From Microbulbifer thermotolerans (GTDB taxonomy: Bacteria; Pseudomonadota; Gammaproteobacteria; Pseudomonadales; Cellvibrionaceae): 64,000 bases of DNA. The notes beneath the pieces are model-generated. The model made no database searches, was not told the DNA's origin, and saw only the letters and a list, made by a program, of their open reading frames with translations. The first letter of the stretch is position 1. The number at the start of each line of letters is the position of its first letter. Positions 27,845 to 35,752 of the stretch are shown here, piece after piece. Both the position numbers and the translations under genes were made by a program. The stretch is taken from positions 362,546 to 426,545 of the forward strand of contig NZ_FOKT01000005.1 of NCBI RefSeq assembly GCF_900112305.1. Direction: 5' to 3'.

Positions 27845-29549
27845 TCCGGTTCATCCAGCTGCGCACGATCATGGCTACCATCGCGGGGTCTTCTTTGGCC
27901 ATTTCCTGCAGCTCTTTCAGGTTCTGCTCGTAGGCTGAGGAGCGGCGCTTGCGGCGCGGCGGTGGGATCTCTTCCTCAGCTTCAGCTTCTTCAGGTCGTT
28001 CAGCGTTATTGGTGTTCTGCACGGTGGCGCTCTGGGGTACAGCCGTCGGAGCGGGTGGTGCAATTGCTTCGGCGTTCAGTCGTGCGTACCTGTCTACCAA
28101 GGGACGCAGCACCAAGCGGTACACCATCAGGACTGCCAGTGCCGCAAGCAGATAGCGGGCCAGGCTGAGCAGTGCTCTTTGCCAGAAGGGATCCTTGTAC
28201 CAGGGAATATCCTCCGGCAGCGCTTCTCCAACTGGTGCGAAGGGACTGTTGACGATCTGCAGACTGTCGCCGCGGTCTTCGGAGTAGCCCATGGCTTGGC
28301 GCACCAGGTTTTCCACGCGCTCCAATTCGGCATCGGAAAGTGGAACCTGCTCAGTAGCGCCCTCTTCTGTGACAGCCTCGCGATAATTGACAACGACTGC
28401 CGCTGACAAGCGCAGTATCCGTCCTCGCTGTCGTTGAATATGGGTGATATTGCGGTCCAGCTCGTAGTTGACCAGCTGCTCTCTGCGCAGGCGGCCTCTG
28501 TTGTTTTCTTCGCTGTCTGTCTGTTCGGCTTCGTCGTTATTGTTGTCTCCGTTTAAATCAATCGGAGACGCGGCGGCCCCGGGCGGGGTGTTGGTGAGTG
28601 CGCCGGGAATACCGCCGATGGCTTCCGGGTCGCCGTCGAAGTCTGTATTGCGGTGTTCACTGCGCACGGCCGCGGGGAGGCCGTCCTGGTTGGGGGTGTA
28701 GCGTTCGCTGGTTTCCTCGCGCTGGTCAAAATCGATTTCCGCCGCCACCTGCGCGCGGATATTGCCATTGCCGAATATAGGAGCGAGGATATTTTCGATT
28801 CGTTGGCGGTAGTGTTGTTCTATATCGCGCACGTATTCCAGTCGGCTGCCATCCAGGCCGAGGTTGCCGCCGGGACGGGACAACAGGCGGCCGTTCTGAT
28901 CCACCACGGTGACATTTTCCATCGTGAGGTCCGGCACGCTGCTGGACACCAGGTGCACTATGGCATTGACCTGCCCGTCGCCGAGACTGCGACCCGGTGC
29001 CAGAGTGAGTACTACCGAGGCTTTGGCTGGTTCGCGTTCGCGGATAAATACCGAGGGCTTGGCCATGGACAGGTGCACCCGCGCCCGGGATACAGGGCCC
29101 AGGGATTCGATGGAACTGGCCAGCTCACCTTGCAGACCGCGCTGGAAATTCACCTGCTCGGCAAACTGGCTGACACCGAAGGCCTGGTTGTCCATGATTT
29201 CGAAGCCGGCGTTGGCCCCTTGGGGTAGCCCCTGCTCGGCCAGCTGCAGGCGCAGCTTGTAAACTTGGTCGCCGGGTACCAGCAGGGTGCGGCCGCCCTG
29301 TGTGAATTCATAGGGCACAGCACGGCTCTCCAGTTCGCTGATAATGCGGCCGCCGTCCTCTTCACTGAGATTGCTGTAGAGCACCCGGTATTCTGGTGCG
29401 CCTGCCCACATCCACAGCGCGACCAACAGGGCCACGGCAGCGCTGCCTGCAACGAGCAGCGGTATCAGGGGATTGGTAAAGAGCCGGGCGGACAACTGGC
29501 TGAGTGCCGGTGTCGCGGAACCGGGGTTGGTTTGGATTGCGCCGCTCAT
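27837..29549 (-). CDS. fliF: Flagellar MS-ring protein FliF
   Basis: FliF is the basal-body MS ring. The 570-residue protein has two membrane helices (about 30-52 and 450-472) flanking the large periplasmic region. That region contains secretin-like ring-building motifs (YRVLYSNLSEEDGGRIISEL, RVHLSMAKPSVFIREREPAK). The C-terminal cytoplasmic segment that binds FliG is present (LKELQEMAKEDPAMVAMIVR...WMN). It is the first gene of the fliFGHIJK operon, divergent from fliE. Confidence 0.96.
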   Translation of the reverse strand: MSGAIQTNPGSATPALSQLSARLFTNPLIPLLVAGSAAVALLVALWMWAGAPEYRVLYSNLSEEDGGRIISELESRAVPYEFTQGGRTLLVPGDQVYKLRLQLAEQGLPQGANAGFEIMDNQAFGVSQFAEQVNFQRGLQGELASSIESLGPVSRARVHLSMAKPSVFIREREPAKASVVLTLAPGRSLGDGQVNAIVHLVSSSVPDLTMENVTVVDQNGRLLSRPGGNLGLDGSRLEYVRDIEQHYRQRIENILAPIFGNGNIRAQVAAEIDFDQREETSERYTPNQDGLPAAVRSEHRNTDFDGDPEAIGGIPGALTNTPPGAAASPIDLNGDNNNDEAEQTDSEENNRGRLRREQLVNYELDRNITHIQRQRGRILRLSAAVVVNYREAVTEEGATEQVPLSDAELERVENLVRQAMGYSEDRGDSLQIVNSPFAPVGEALPEDIPWYKDPFWQRALLSLARYLLAALAVLMVYRLVLRPLVDRYARLNAEAIAPPAPTAVPQSATVQNTNNAERPEEAEAEEEIPPPRRKRRSSAYEQNLKELQEMAKEDPAMVAMIVRSWMNRND

Positions 29550-29676
29550 ACCACTTCCCTCCGGGGCTGGATACGGCTGGGCGCGGGGTTTAATGGTGAC
29601 AAAATAGAAGGCATTGCTGCTCTAGTCGATCCTGGCGGCTAATAACTCCTCGCTGATTATGGCGGGGGGCATCGCG

Positions 29677-29709
29677 GACAAAGGAAAGAAAAGCCCGTTT
29701 TTTTGCCCC
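29677..29709 (-). promoter_or_regulatory. Candidate class II flagellar operator in the fliE-fliF gap
   Basis: Reading toward fliF, GGGGCAAAA, then CGGGCTT and TTCTTTCCTTTG, closely resembles the segment in the flgA-flgB gap. Both precede operons that FlhDC controls in enteric bacteria. The role as an FlhDC or shared activator site is inferred. Confidence 0.45.
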
Positions 29710-29777
29710 TAATTGGCCGCTTGGTACCGGGCGGCACGCTGTTACCTTTGCCCTGAAAGGTAAATGAGATAGCCATA

Positions 29778-30095
29778 ATGACCAGCCCAGTAATCGACGG
29801 CGTATTGGAGCAGATGCGTGGCCTCGCTGCAGAGGCCCGGGGTGGCAGCGAACGAATCGACCTCAAAGTGGGCGGCGGCTTCGCCGATGCTCTGCACGAC
29901 AGTTTGAAGAAAATCAACCGGTTGCAGAACGCCAGCGGTGAGATAAGTCGCGCCTTTCAGTCCGGTGAACCCGGTGTGGCTCTGCATGACGTAATGATTG
30001 CCAGCCAGAAAGCGAGTATCGCCTTTGAAATGGGGGTGCAAGTGCGAAATCGGCTGGTGACTGCATACAAAGACATCATGAATATGCAAATCTGA
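29778..30095 (+). CDS. fliE: Flagellar hook-basal body protein FliE
   Basis: FliE is the adaptor joining the MS ring to the proximal rod. The 105-residue protein contains the family core FADALHDSLKKINRLQNASG, and the C-terminal half holds the ALHDVMIASQKASIAFEMGV and VRNRLVTAYKDIMNMQI motifs. It is divergently transcribed from fliF, as in enterics. Confidence 0.95.
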   Translation: MTSPVIDGVLEQMRGLAAEARGGSERIDLKVGGGFADALHDSLKKINRLQNASGEISRAFQSGEPGVALHDVMIASQKASIAFEMGVQVRNRLVTAYKDIMNMQI

Positions 30096-30164
30096 CCGGC
30101 TGGTGCGGTTGTAGCGGATTTACCCTCAAGCGTGCCGGCAGTCTATCTTGGCCAGCGTACCGTA

Positions 30165-30518
30165 TCAGACTTGAAGGCTCAGTAGGCGCCCTCGCACTTC
30201 CTCTAAACGCTGGGCGGCATTGAGCGCCTCTTCCGTTGGAATCTGCCGAATTACTTCCCCGCTTTCCCGGTCCACCAAACGGATAATGATGCGGTCACTG
30301 TCCTCGCTGGCCTCGAATTCCACACCATAGCTTCTTAATACTTCGTTAACTTGTTGCACCGCTTTGACTAACTCTTGCTCTGAAACCGCGTAAGAGTCCG
30401 ATGTGCTTTTCTCTCCATCCGGCGCCGCAGAAAATTGTGCGAGAACCTTTTCCACCCGCTGGCGGGCGGCCAGATAGGAAAGTTGAGCGGGAGTATTATT
30501 GTCTACAGGAGAGGGCAT
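30165..30518 (-). CDS. flaG: FlaG family flagellar protein
   Basis: FlaG proteins influence filament length; they are small, secreted or cytoplasmic, and often lie beside fliC or fliD. The 117-residue protein has the FlaG signature in its C-terminal half: AVQQVNEVLRSYGVEFEASE, IIIRLVDRESGEVIRQIPTE. An excellent sigma-28 promoter lies just upstream, placing it with the late genes. It converges on fliE and is separated from fliC by the glycosylation block. Confidence 0.9.
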   Translation of the reverse strand: MPSPVDNNTPAQLSYLAARQRVEKVLAQFSAAPDGEKSTSDSYAVSEQELVKAVQQVNEVLRSYGVEFEASEDSDRIIIRLVDRESGEVIRQIPTEEALNAAQRLEEVRGRLLSLQV

Positions 30519-30559
30519 GGTAATAATCCTTCCGTTTTACTGATGATACTTTGTACAGG

Positions 30560-30586
30560 TTATCGACAGAAGGATAAGAAACTTTA
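30560..30586 (-). promoter_or_regulatory. Sigma-28 promoter of flaG
   Basis: On the reverse strand TAAAGTTT, 11 bases, GTCGATAA: a perfect -35 and a single mismatch in the -10. It lies about 40 bp upstream of the flaG start. Confidence 0.88.
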
Positions 30587-30611
30587 TTTAGCGCTGGTGT
30601 TCACAGCAGGT

Positions 30612-30636
30612 AAAAAAAAGCCCCCGGGAGGGGGCG
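30612..30636 (-). terminator. Rho-independent terminator downstream of the glycosylation block
   Basis: On the reverse strand GCCCCC-TCCC-GGGGGC is followed by eight or more T. It would stop transcription coming from the sulfotransferase gene before it enters flaG. Confidence 0.85.
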
Positions 30637-30785
30637 AAGCACGGTCCGAATTTGGGGGAGTATGGAGAGGGAACCGCGCAGTGAAAGAAGGCCCAGGGTT
30701 AGCCAACTTTCAGTATCTTGACTTCCTGCTAACAAGTATCGGCAGTGATCGCGGTAACTTTAGAGGGGTGGTGATAAATTTTATT

Positions 30786-30973
30786 GGGGAACCTCTGATT
30801 AATTCGCGAGAACACTACGGTAGCTTCCGGGGCGTTCAGGCAATAGGACGGATATTCGAAAACGCACGAATACATCCCTGTATCCGACGGTTTCGAATAT
30901 CCGTCCTATCACCTGAGTTTCACATCCGCTCCCGAAGAACCTCTGCCACCAGAAAGTGAATTAATCAGGGGTT
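30786..30973. repeat. MITE-like palindromic element, copy 2
   Basis: Same ends as copy 1 (GAACCTCTGATTAATTC and a variant of its complement) and the same cap (TACATCCCTGTATCCGACGG). Here the stem is AGGACGGATATTCGAA paired perfectly with TTCGAATATCCGTCCT. It occupies the centre of the 689-bp gap between flaG and the sulfotransferase gene. A further short match to the end sequence (GAATTAATCAGGA) lies near 31149. No gene is seen in the rest of that gap. Confidence 0.8.
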
Positions 30974-31207
30974 ACTTAGTATTTTAGATTGATCAGAGCG
31001 TGGGCAAGAGAAAAAATCTGCGTAAATGGGTGCTTACACATCCGTGTGCTGCAGTTCGAAACTTCCGCCTTTTCGACTGAGTGCTTTTTTAGGGCTGGAT
31101 CAGTACCTTTCAAGAGCGAATTGGAAAGTCGTTCTTCATCCCTGGAACGAATTAATCAGGAATGTGAGTTCCATGAAGTGAATTCAGTTTTTTGTCGATC
31201 AGGATTG

Positions 31208-32029
31208 TCAGATAAATGCGTTTTTAGTTTCTTCCTCGATAAAGGGTGATGCGATGGCTCTGTCAACAAATAAGGGGTCAAAAAATGCCACCCTATTTAG
31301 GACGTCGGCTTCTTCATCCTGGAATGCAATGGATTCGCTATTGCGCACCCGAGATTTGTTCGGGTTATGATGCACGGAAATAATTTCATGATGTTGTTTT
31401 ATGGCGCGATCTTTGTCGGAAATATTCAGGCCAAAGAAATTGCCAATATCAACAACTTTATCGAAATCTTGAAAGTCTTTGGTTGTCACCCAATAGAATT
31501 TCCCGTTTTCATTTTTATAGATGCTTTCCGCTTGCATCTGCCTGGCGTAGGAGTCCAGGACGCCCCAATAACAAAGTTGGTAGTCCGTCAAACTCTCAGG
31601 CTCGTGGATCGGTAGGCTGCCAGGGACGCGGGGATCGGCGGAATAGTGAATGCCTCTCTGTGTTCGCATTGGGGTGCTTCCCCGTTCGTAAAGGCTCGAT
31701 GCGGTTTTTCTGAAGTTTCTATTCAAAAACAGTAGTCCAGGCATTACTCCCAGTCGAAGCAGTGGAATTAAAAATCCTTTGCCAAAAACATTGCTCGTTT
31801 CCACATAATTCTTTTCCGGGTATTCGTTGATAACGGCGATTTTGCTTTGCAGGAAAGCAATGGCCTTCTCCGGTGTTTGTTTGACGGTAGGAAATAGATT
31901 GGCGTAGTTCGGTTCCGGCTCGTGCAGAGACCGTATGTCATCGAATATCTTAAATACTTCTGTCAAAAAGGTGGTGCCAGTTCTTCCATGAGTTACAGTG
32001 AAAATCAGATTTTTGTTAGTTGAAATCAT
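31208..32029 (-). CDS. Sulfotransferase family protein in the flagellin-modification block
   Basis: A 273-residue protein with the 5'-phosphosulfate-binding loop of PAPS-dependent sulfotransferases at its N-terminus (FTVTHGRTGTTFLTEVF). A 3'-phosphate-binding-like segment follows (LFLNRNFRKTASSLYERG). The enzyme would transfer sulfate from PAPS to a hydroxyl or amino group, here presumably on a glycan; the substrate is not deducible. It overlaps the upstream acetyltransferase gene by four bases and lies in the cluster between flaG and fliC, so a role in decorating flagellin is inferred from context. Confidence 0.78.
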   Translation of the reverse strand: MISTNKNLIFTVTHGRTGTTFLTEVFKIFDDIRSLHEPEPNYANLFPTVKQTPEKAIAFLQSKIAVINEYPEKNYVETSNVFGKGFLIPLLRLGVMPGLLFLNRNFRKTASSLYERGSTPMRTQRGIHYSADPRVPGSLPIHEPESLTDYQLCYWGVLDSYARQMQAESIYKNENGKFYWVTTKDFQDFDKVVDIGNFFGLNISDKDRAIKQHHEIISVHHNPNKSRVRNSESIAFQDEEADVLNRVAFFDPLFVDRAIASPFIEEETKNAFI

Positions 32030-32598
32030 AGCGGCTCCCCGGTGATTTTCTTAACGGGTTTGGCCGGGTGGCCGGCGACAATCGTATTGGCAGGGACATC
32101 GCCGATAACCAAGCTTCCTGCTGCAATAACGGCGTTTTCACCGATGACGGCCGGTCCCAAAACGGTGACGCCAGATCCCATCCATACTCCCTTTTTGACA
32201 TGGATATCACGGCCGCTATCTGGCACTGCCGTGAGGCGTTCATGGCCTGTCTTTTTGTAGTCATGAGTTCCGGTAAGCAACATGCACCGGTGGCCAAAAA
32301 AACAATCCTCCTCGATGGTCACCTGTCCGGAGCGGGTGTTGATTAATAAGTCGTTGACGGAAATTGTCGCTCTATTCAGGTTAACCCTGTTCTTGTCGCC
32401 CCAGACCCGTATTTGTCTCAATTCGTAGTCCGCAATATAGGGCATCAAGAGTTGCGCAAGAACAGCAAGCTCTTTCTTCTTTACTGTTCTGAGAAGTTTG
32501 AGAAACTCACTGTCTTCACTGCTCGATGTATTGGTGTTGTTTTTCGGTGGCAGGCTGCGTTTGACCTTTTCGGTTTTGGTGTCGATGACAGGTATCAT
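32026..32598 (-). CDS. Hexapeptide-repeat acyltransferase
   Basis: A 190-residue protein with an N-terminal helical segment and a left-handed beta-helix of the Maa/NodL/WbbJ type: IEEDCFFGHRCMLLTGTHDY, VKKGVWMGSGVTVLGPAVIG, ENAVIAAGSLVIGDVPANTI, VAGHPAKPVKKI. The His in TGTHDY is the likely catalytic base for O-acetyl transfer from acetyl-CoA. It is coupled to the sulfotransferase gene and 22 bp downstream of the large glycosyltransferase, so it probably acetylates the same glycan. Confidence 0.85.
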   Translation of the reverse strand: MIPVIDTKTEKVKRSLPPKNNTNTSSSEDSEFLKLLRTVKKKELAVLAQLLMPYIADYELRQIRVWGDKNRVNLNRATISVNDLLINTRSGQVTIEEDCFFGHRCMLLTGTHDYKKTGHERLTAVPDSGRDIHVKKGVWMGSGVTVLGPAVIGENAVIAAGSLVIGDVPANTIVAGHPAKPVKKITGEPL

Positions 32599-32620
32599 GA
32601 TCCGTGCTCAAAGTCTGTTA

Positions 32621-35599
32621 TTAGTGAATATTCATCAACCGGTCGATATCCTGGCTGATTGTGTCTTCCGTGTTATCTGCCGGTGGAGCCAGATTGTGAG
32701 GGGTTTGTTTTTCCAATGATTCGCCCATTGAGGCCTTGGTTGGAACCATACCTTCGGCGATCAGATATAGTTCCGCTTTTTCGGGGTCCACATCTGCCAA
32801 TAGGGAATAAGTGAGGTCTTGCACGCCGTAAACGGTGTGCAGTAGAAATGCCAGCTTTATTTTTTGCCCGGCACTCAGCTGCGCCATGCGTTTGTGACTG
32901 GGCAGGAAAAGCGCGTCGGCACTTTCCAGCTCAGTTGCCTGGTGTTGCAGCCAGTCATCCCTGTCTGGCAGGTGGCTCTTGTGGTGGAAATCGTTTAAGC
33001 GGTAGAAGCGGAAGCCGTTCCGGCACATCCAGTGGCTGATCTCGCTGAGATTGGGCTGCCGTTCGTGGGTTGGATGGAAAGCAACCCGCACCTGCACCAT
33101 CAGTGTATCCCGCAGCGCTTTTTCACCGTGTTCCAGAATTTTGGTGGCATCGCTGAGATCGTCCAGAATCAGCCAGTCCAGACTTTGCAGTCCTTGGATG
33201 CTGTCGAGCGCAATGGTATTGATGGGGAGCGAGGTCAGCACTTGTGCCCCCTGACGTCTTTCCGCAGGGAGTTGCTCCGGTGGTAATGGTTTCAGGGTGC
33301 TGCTCATCTCCGGAGCCAGGCATGCGTGGAGGGTTGCTGGTTGGCCATCGCCAAGCAGGGCGTGGGGGAAAAGCTGCAAGTTTTCGTGGTCTTTGAATTG
33401 TTCCGGATTTTTCACACGGCTGCCGGGATCAAAGGCGATGACAGCAAAGGTGTTGAGATCCAGCAGTTTTTCGAAACCGGTTTCCCGCACGAGCTTGGTG
33501 GTGTTGTCGATGGCAATAATTTTCCCCTGGAGTTGCCAGTCGAAGTCAACGGCGGCTTTGGCGGCGGCGGATTGCGGCTGTGATTCGGTGGATGCAATTT
33601 TCGGAATCTTGACATTGACAGGCTCGCTTTCCCCTTCGAACCAAGCCCGCCCGTCTTTGTTAAATGTCAGTGCCGCAGGCATTTTGTCTTCACAATACCT
33701 CTGCCAGATGGCGCGTAGGGCGATACCAAGATGCTTGGCAAATCGCTTGTAGTCACACACGGGCGAACGCTTGATTTGCCTGCGCAGGCTGCGCCGGATA
33801 GTGGTCAGGCTGGCGGGATCGGAAGCCAGTTCTACGGCCAGTGCCTCATAGCGCTCCCAGCTGTCGACGACCAGCTCGGGCAGACCGGCGTTGGTCAGGT
33901 GGGTGGCGGAATGGCGCCCGGCAAAGCTGGGGCCCGGCAGTGTAATCACCGGCACTCCCATCAGCAGTGCCTCGCAAGTGGTGAGACCGCCGGAGTAGGG
34001 CCAGGGGTCCAGTGCGATATCTACCCGATTATAGGCTTGCAACAACTCGCGGTGTTTCGAGTGGCCCTCCAGAATCAGGCGGTGGCGTTCTATACCCAGC
34101 CGCTCCATCGTTTGACAAGTCCGCTCGGCAAACTCATCGCTGTCAAATTGCATTCCCTTGAGGAATAGACGGCTGTCCGGAACCCGGTGCAGTATCGATG
34201 CCCATTTGCCGAGGATAACTTCGTTCAATTTGGATGGATTATTAAAACAGCCAAAGGTGACGTAGCCGTTATCCAGAGCAGGCAGCGCCGACGGTTCAGG
34301 TGCATCCCCGCGGGGCATATAACAGATATAGTCGTCCGGAAGGCGGATCAGTTTTTCCGTATACAGGTGATCCACGCCGGGAGGCGTCTCCACCGCATCG
34401 GATATCAGGTAGTCCATGGCCTGCAGGCCGGTGGTATTGATCAGCCCACCCACCCATTTCACCTGTAATGGCGCGGGTTCGAGGGCTACGGCCCGGAGCC
34501 GGTTTCCCTCCGTGTGGCCACAGAGATCCAGCAAGATATCGATACGGTCGCTGCGTAGTTTGTCGGCTAGTTGAGGTTCAGTGAGATGAGTGACAGACAT
34601 CCAGTGATCCGCCCGCTGTTGCATGCGCTTAGTCAGGGGATCGACCATGTCGTTCATGGTATAAGCGAATATTTCAAAGTCTTCCCGCGGTAATGCCTCG
34701 AGCGCGGAGGTGATCATTTGCCCCACTGGATGAATGCGGAAGCCCGCTGAAATCATGCCGATGCGCAGGCGGCGGTCACTGGACAGATCGGCCGGGCGGG
34801 GTCGGGGCTTGCGTTCTTTCGGTTGGAAGCGGGTATCCCACTCGAGGTGCGCTTTAAACAGGTCCTCCGCGGAATATGCTGGGTTGTAATGCATCGACAT
34901 CAGGAGATTGGAAAAGGTTTTGTCCTGATCGGGTGCCAGTTCCAGGGCTTTGCGATAGTAGGCTTCCGCTTCTTCAAAGCGCCCGACATTGCGGTAGGCA
35001 CTGGCCAGATTGGACAGGTGGGCGGGATCGTCGGGATATTTGGCCACAATTGTTTCGTGGATGCGGATTCCCTCGCCAAAGCGGGTCAGCTGGATCAAGG
35101 CATGTGCTTTGCGGGAAAGTAGGGTGTCATCGTCGGCAAAATCGCGCTCTGCAATTGCGATGTGCTCCAACGCTTTTTCAAATTCCCCGGCGTCGTTGTG
35201 CAATTTGATCAACATCAATCTCGCCTGTTTGAAGGCGGGCTTGATCTCCAGCGCTTTTTCAAGGTGGGCGACAGCCTCGCTGGCATGCCCCAGACGGTAC
35301 ATGGCCTGGGCCATGGTGTTGTGAAGTTCCGGGTCATCCGGGGCCAGAGTCAATGCCTTTTCCAAGACGTCGAGGGAAGAATGCCGCTGTCCCGATTCCA
35401 GCAGTACCGAGCCCAGGGATTTCCAGGCGAAAGGATCGAAGGGGTGCTTGCTGGTCATTTCACGGGCCAGTGCTTCTGCCTTATCCCATTGCCTTGCCTG
35501 GTAGAGCGCGATGAGTTTTTGTTGCTGTTTTGGTGCCACGGCATGACGGGTTTGATGCCGTGTCTGGCTGATGCGTGCGTGCTGGCGAATTTTGCTCAT
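32621..35599 (-). CDS. TPR / GT41 (OGT-SPINDLY-type) glycosyltransferase with a C-terminal FkbM-like region
   Basis: A 992-residue protein. Residues about 30-265 form TPR repeats (HNTMAQAMYRLGHASEAVAH, LASAYRNVGRFEEAEAYYRK). Residues about 285-640 are a GT41 O-glycosyltransferase domain, with RIGMISAGFRIHPVGQ near 286 and the nucleotide-sugar-binding LDPWPYSGGLTTCEALLMGV. The remaining 350 residues include a stretch (about 700-870) that resembles FkbM methyltransferases: AFDPGSR, INTIALDSIQGLQSLDWLIL, FRFYRL. It lacks an obvious SAM-binding glycine motif and may be non-catalytic. The gene lies directly downstream of fliC on the same strand; O-glycosylation of flagellin Ser/Thr is the likely role. 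Confidence 0.85.
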   Translation of the reverse strand: MSKIRQHARISQTRHQTRHAVAPKQQQKLIALYQARQWDKAEALAREMTSKHPFDPFAWKSLGSVLLESGQRHSSLDVLEKALTLAPDDPELHNTMAQAMYRLGHASEAVAHLEKALEIKPAFKQARLMLIKLHNDAGEFEKALEHIAIAERDFADDDTLLSRKAHALIQLTRFGEGIRIHETIVAKYPDDPAHLSNLASAYRNVGRFEEAEAYYRKALELAPDQDKTFSNLLMSMHYNPAYSAEDLFKAHLEWDTRFQPKERKPRPRPADLSSDRRLRIGMISAGFRIHPVGQMITSALEALPREDFEIFAYTMNDMVDPLTKRMQQRADHWMSVTHLTEPQLADKLRSDRIDILLDLCGHTEGNRLRAVALEPAPLQVKWVGGLINTTGLQAMDYLISDAVETPPGVDHLYTEKLIRLPDDYICYMPRGDAPEPSALPALDNGYVTFGCFNNPSKLNEVILGKWASILHRVPDSRLFLKGMQFDSDEFAERTCQTMERLGIERHRLILEGHSKHRELLQAYNRVDIALDPWPYSGGLTTCEALLMGVPVITLPGPSFAGRHSATHLTNAGLPELVVDSWERYEALAVELASDPASLTTIRRSLRRQIKRSPVCDYKRFAKHLGIALRAIWQRYCEDKMPAALTFNKDGRAWFEGESEPVNVKIPKIASTESQPQSAAAKAAVDFDWQLQGKIIAIDNTTKLVRETGFEKLLDLNTFAVIAFDPGSRVKNPEQFKDHENLQLFPHALLGDGQPATLHACLAPEMSSTLKPLPPEQLPAERRQGAQVLTSLPINTIALDSIQGLQSLDWLILDDLSDATKILEHGEKALRDTLMVQVRVAFHPTHERQPNLSEISHWMCRNGFRFYRLNDFHHKSHLPDRDDWLQHQATELESADALFLPSHKRMAQLSAGQKIKLAFLLHTVYGVQDLTYSLLADVDPEKAELYLIAEGMVPTKASMGESLEKQTPHNLAPPADNTEDTISQDIDRLMNIH

Positions 35600-35680
35600 G
35601 GGCGAGATTGTCCGACTGCTAGAGAGTGCTAGAGAATCTGGGTAAAGGACAGGATGCCCGAAGCAAAACAGGCAATAACC

Positions 35681-35712
35681 AAAGAAAAGGGGGCCCGAAG
35701 GCCCCCTTTTCT
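35681..35712 (-). terminator. Terminator downstream of fliC
   Basis: AAAAGGGGGCC pairs perfectly with GGCCCCCTTTT around a four-base loop, with T-rich sequence on both sides. It isolates the highly expressed flagellin message from the glycosyltransferase gene. Confidence 0.9.
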
Positions 35713-35752
35713 CTGTATCGGACCGGAGGAATTCCGGTCACTCTGTTGGCAA

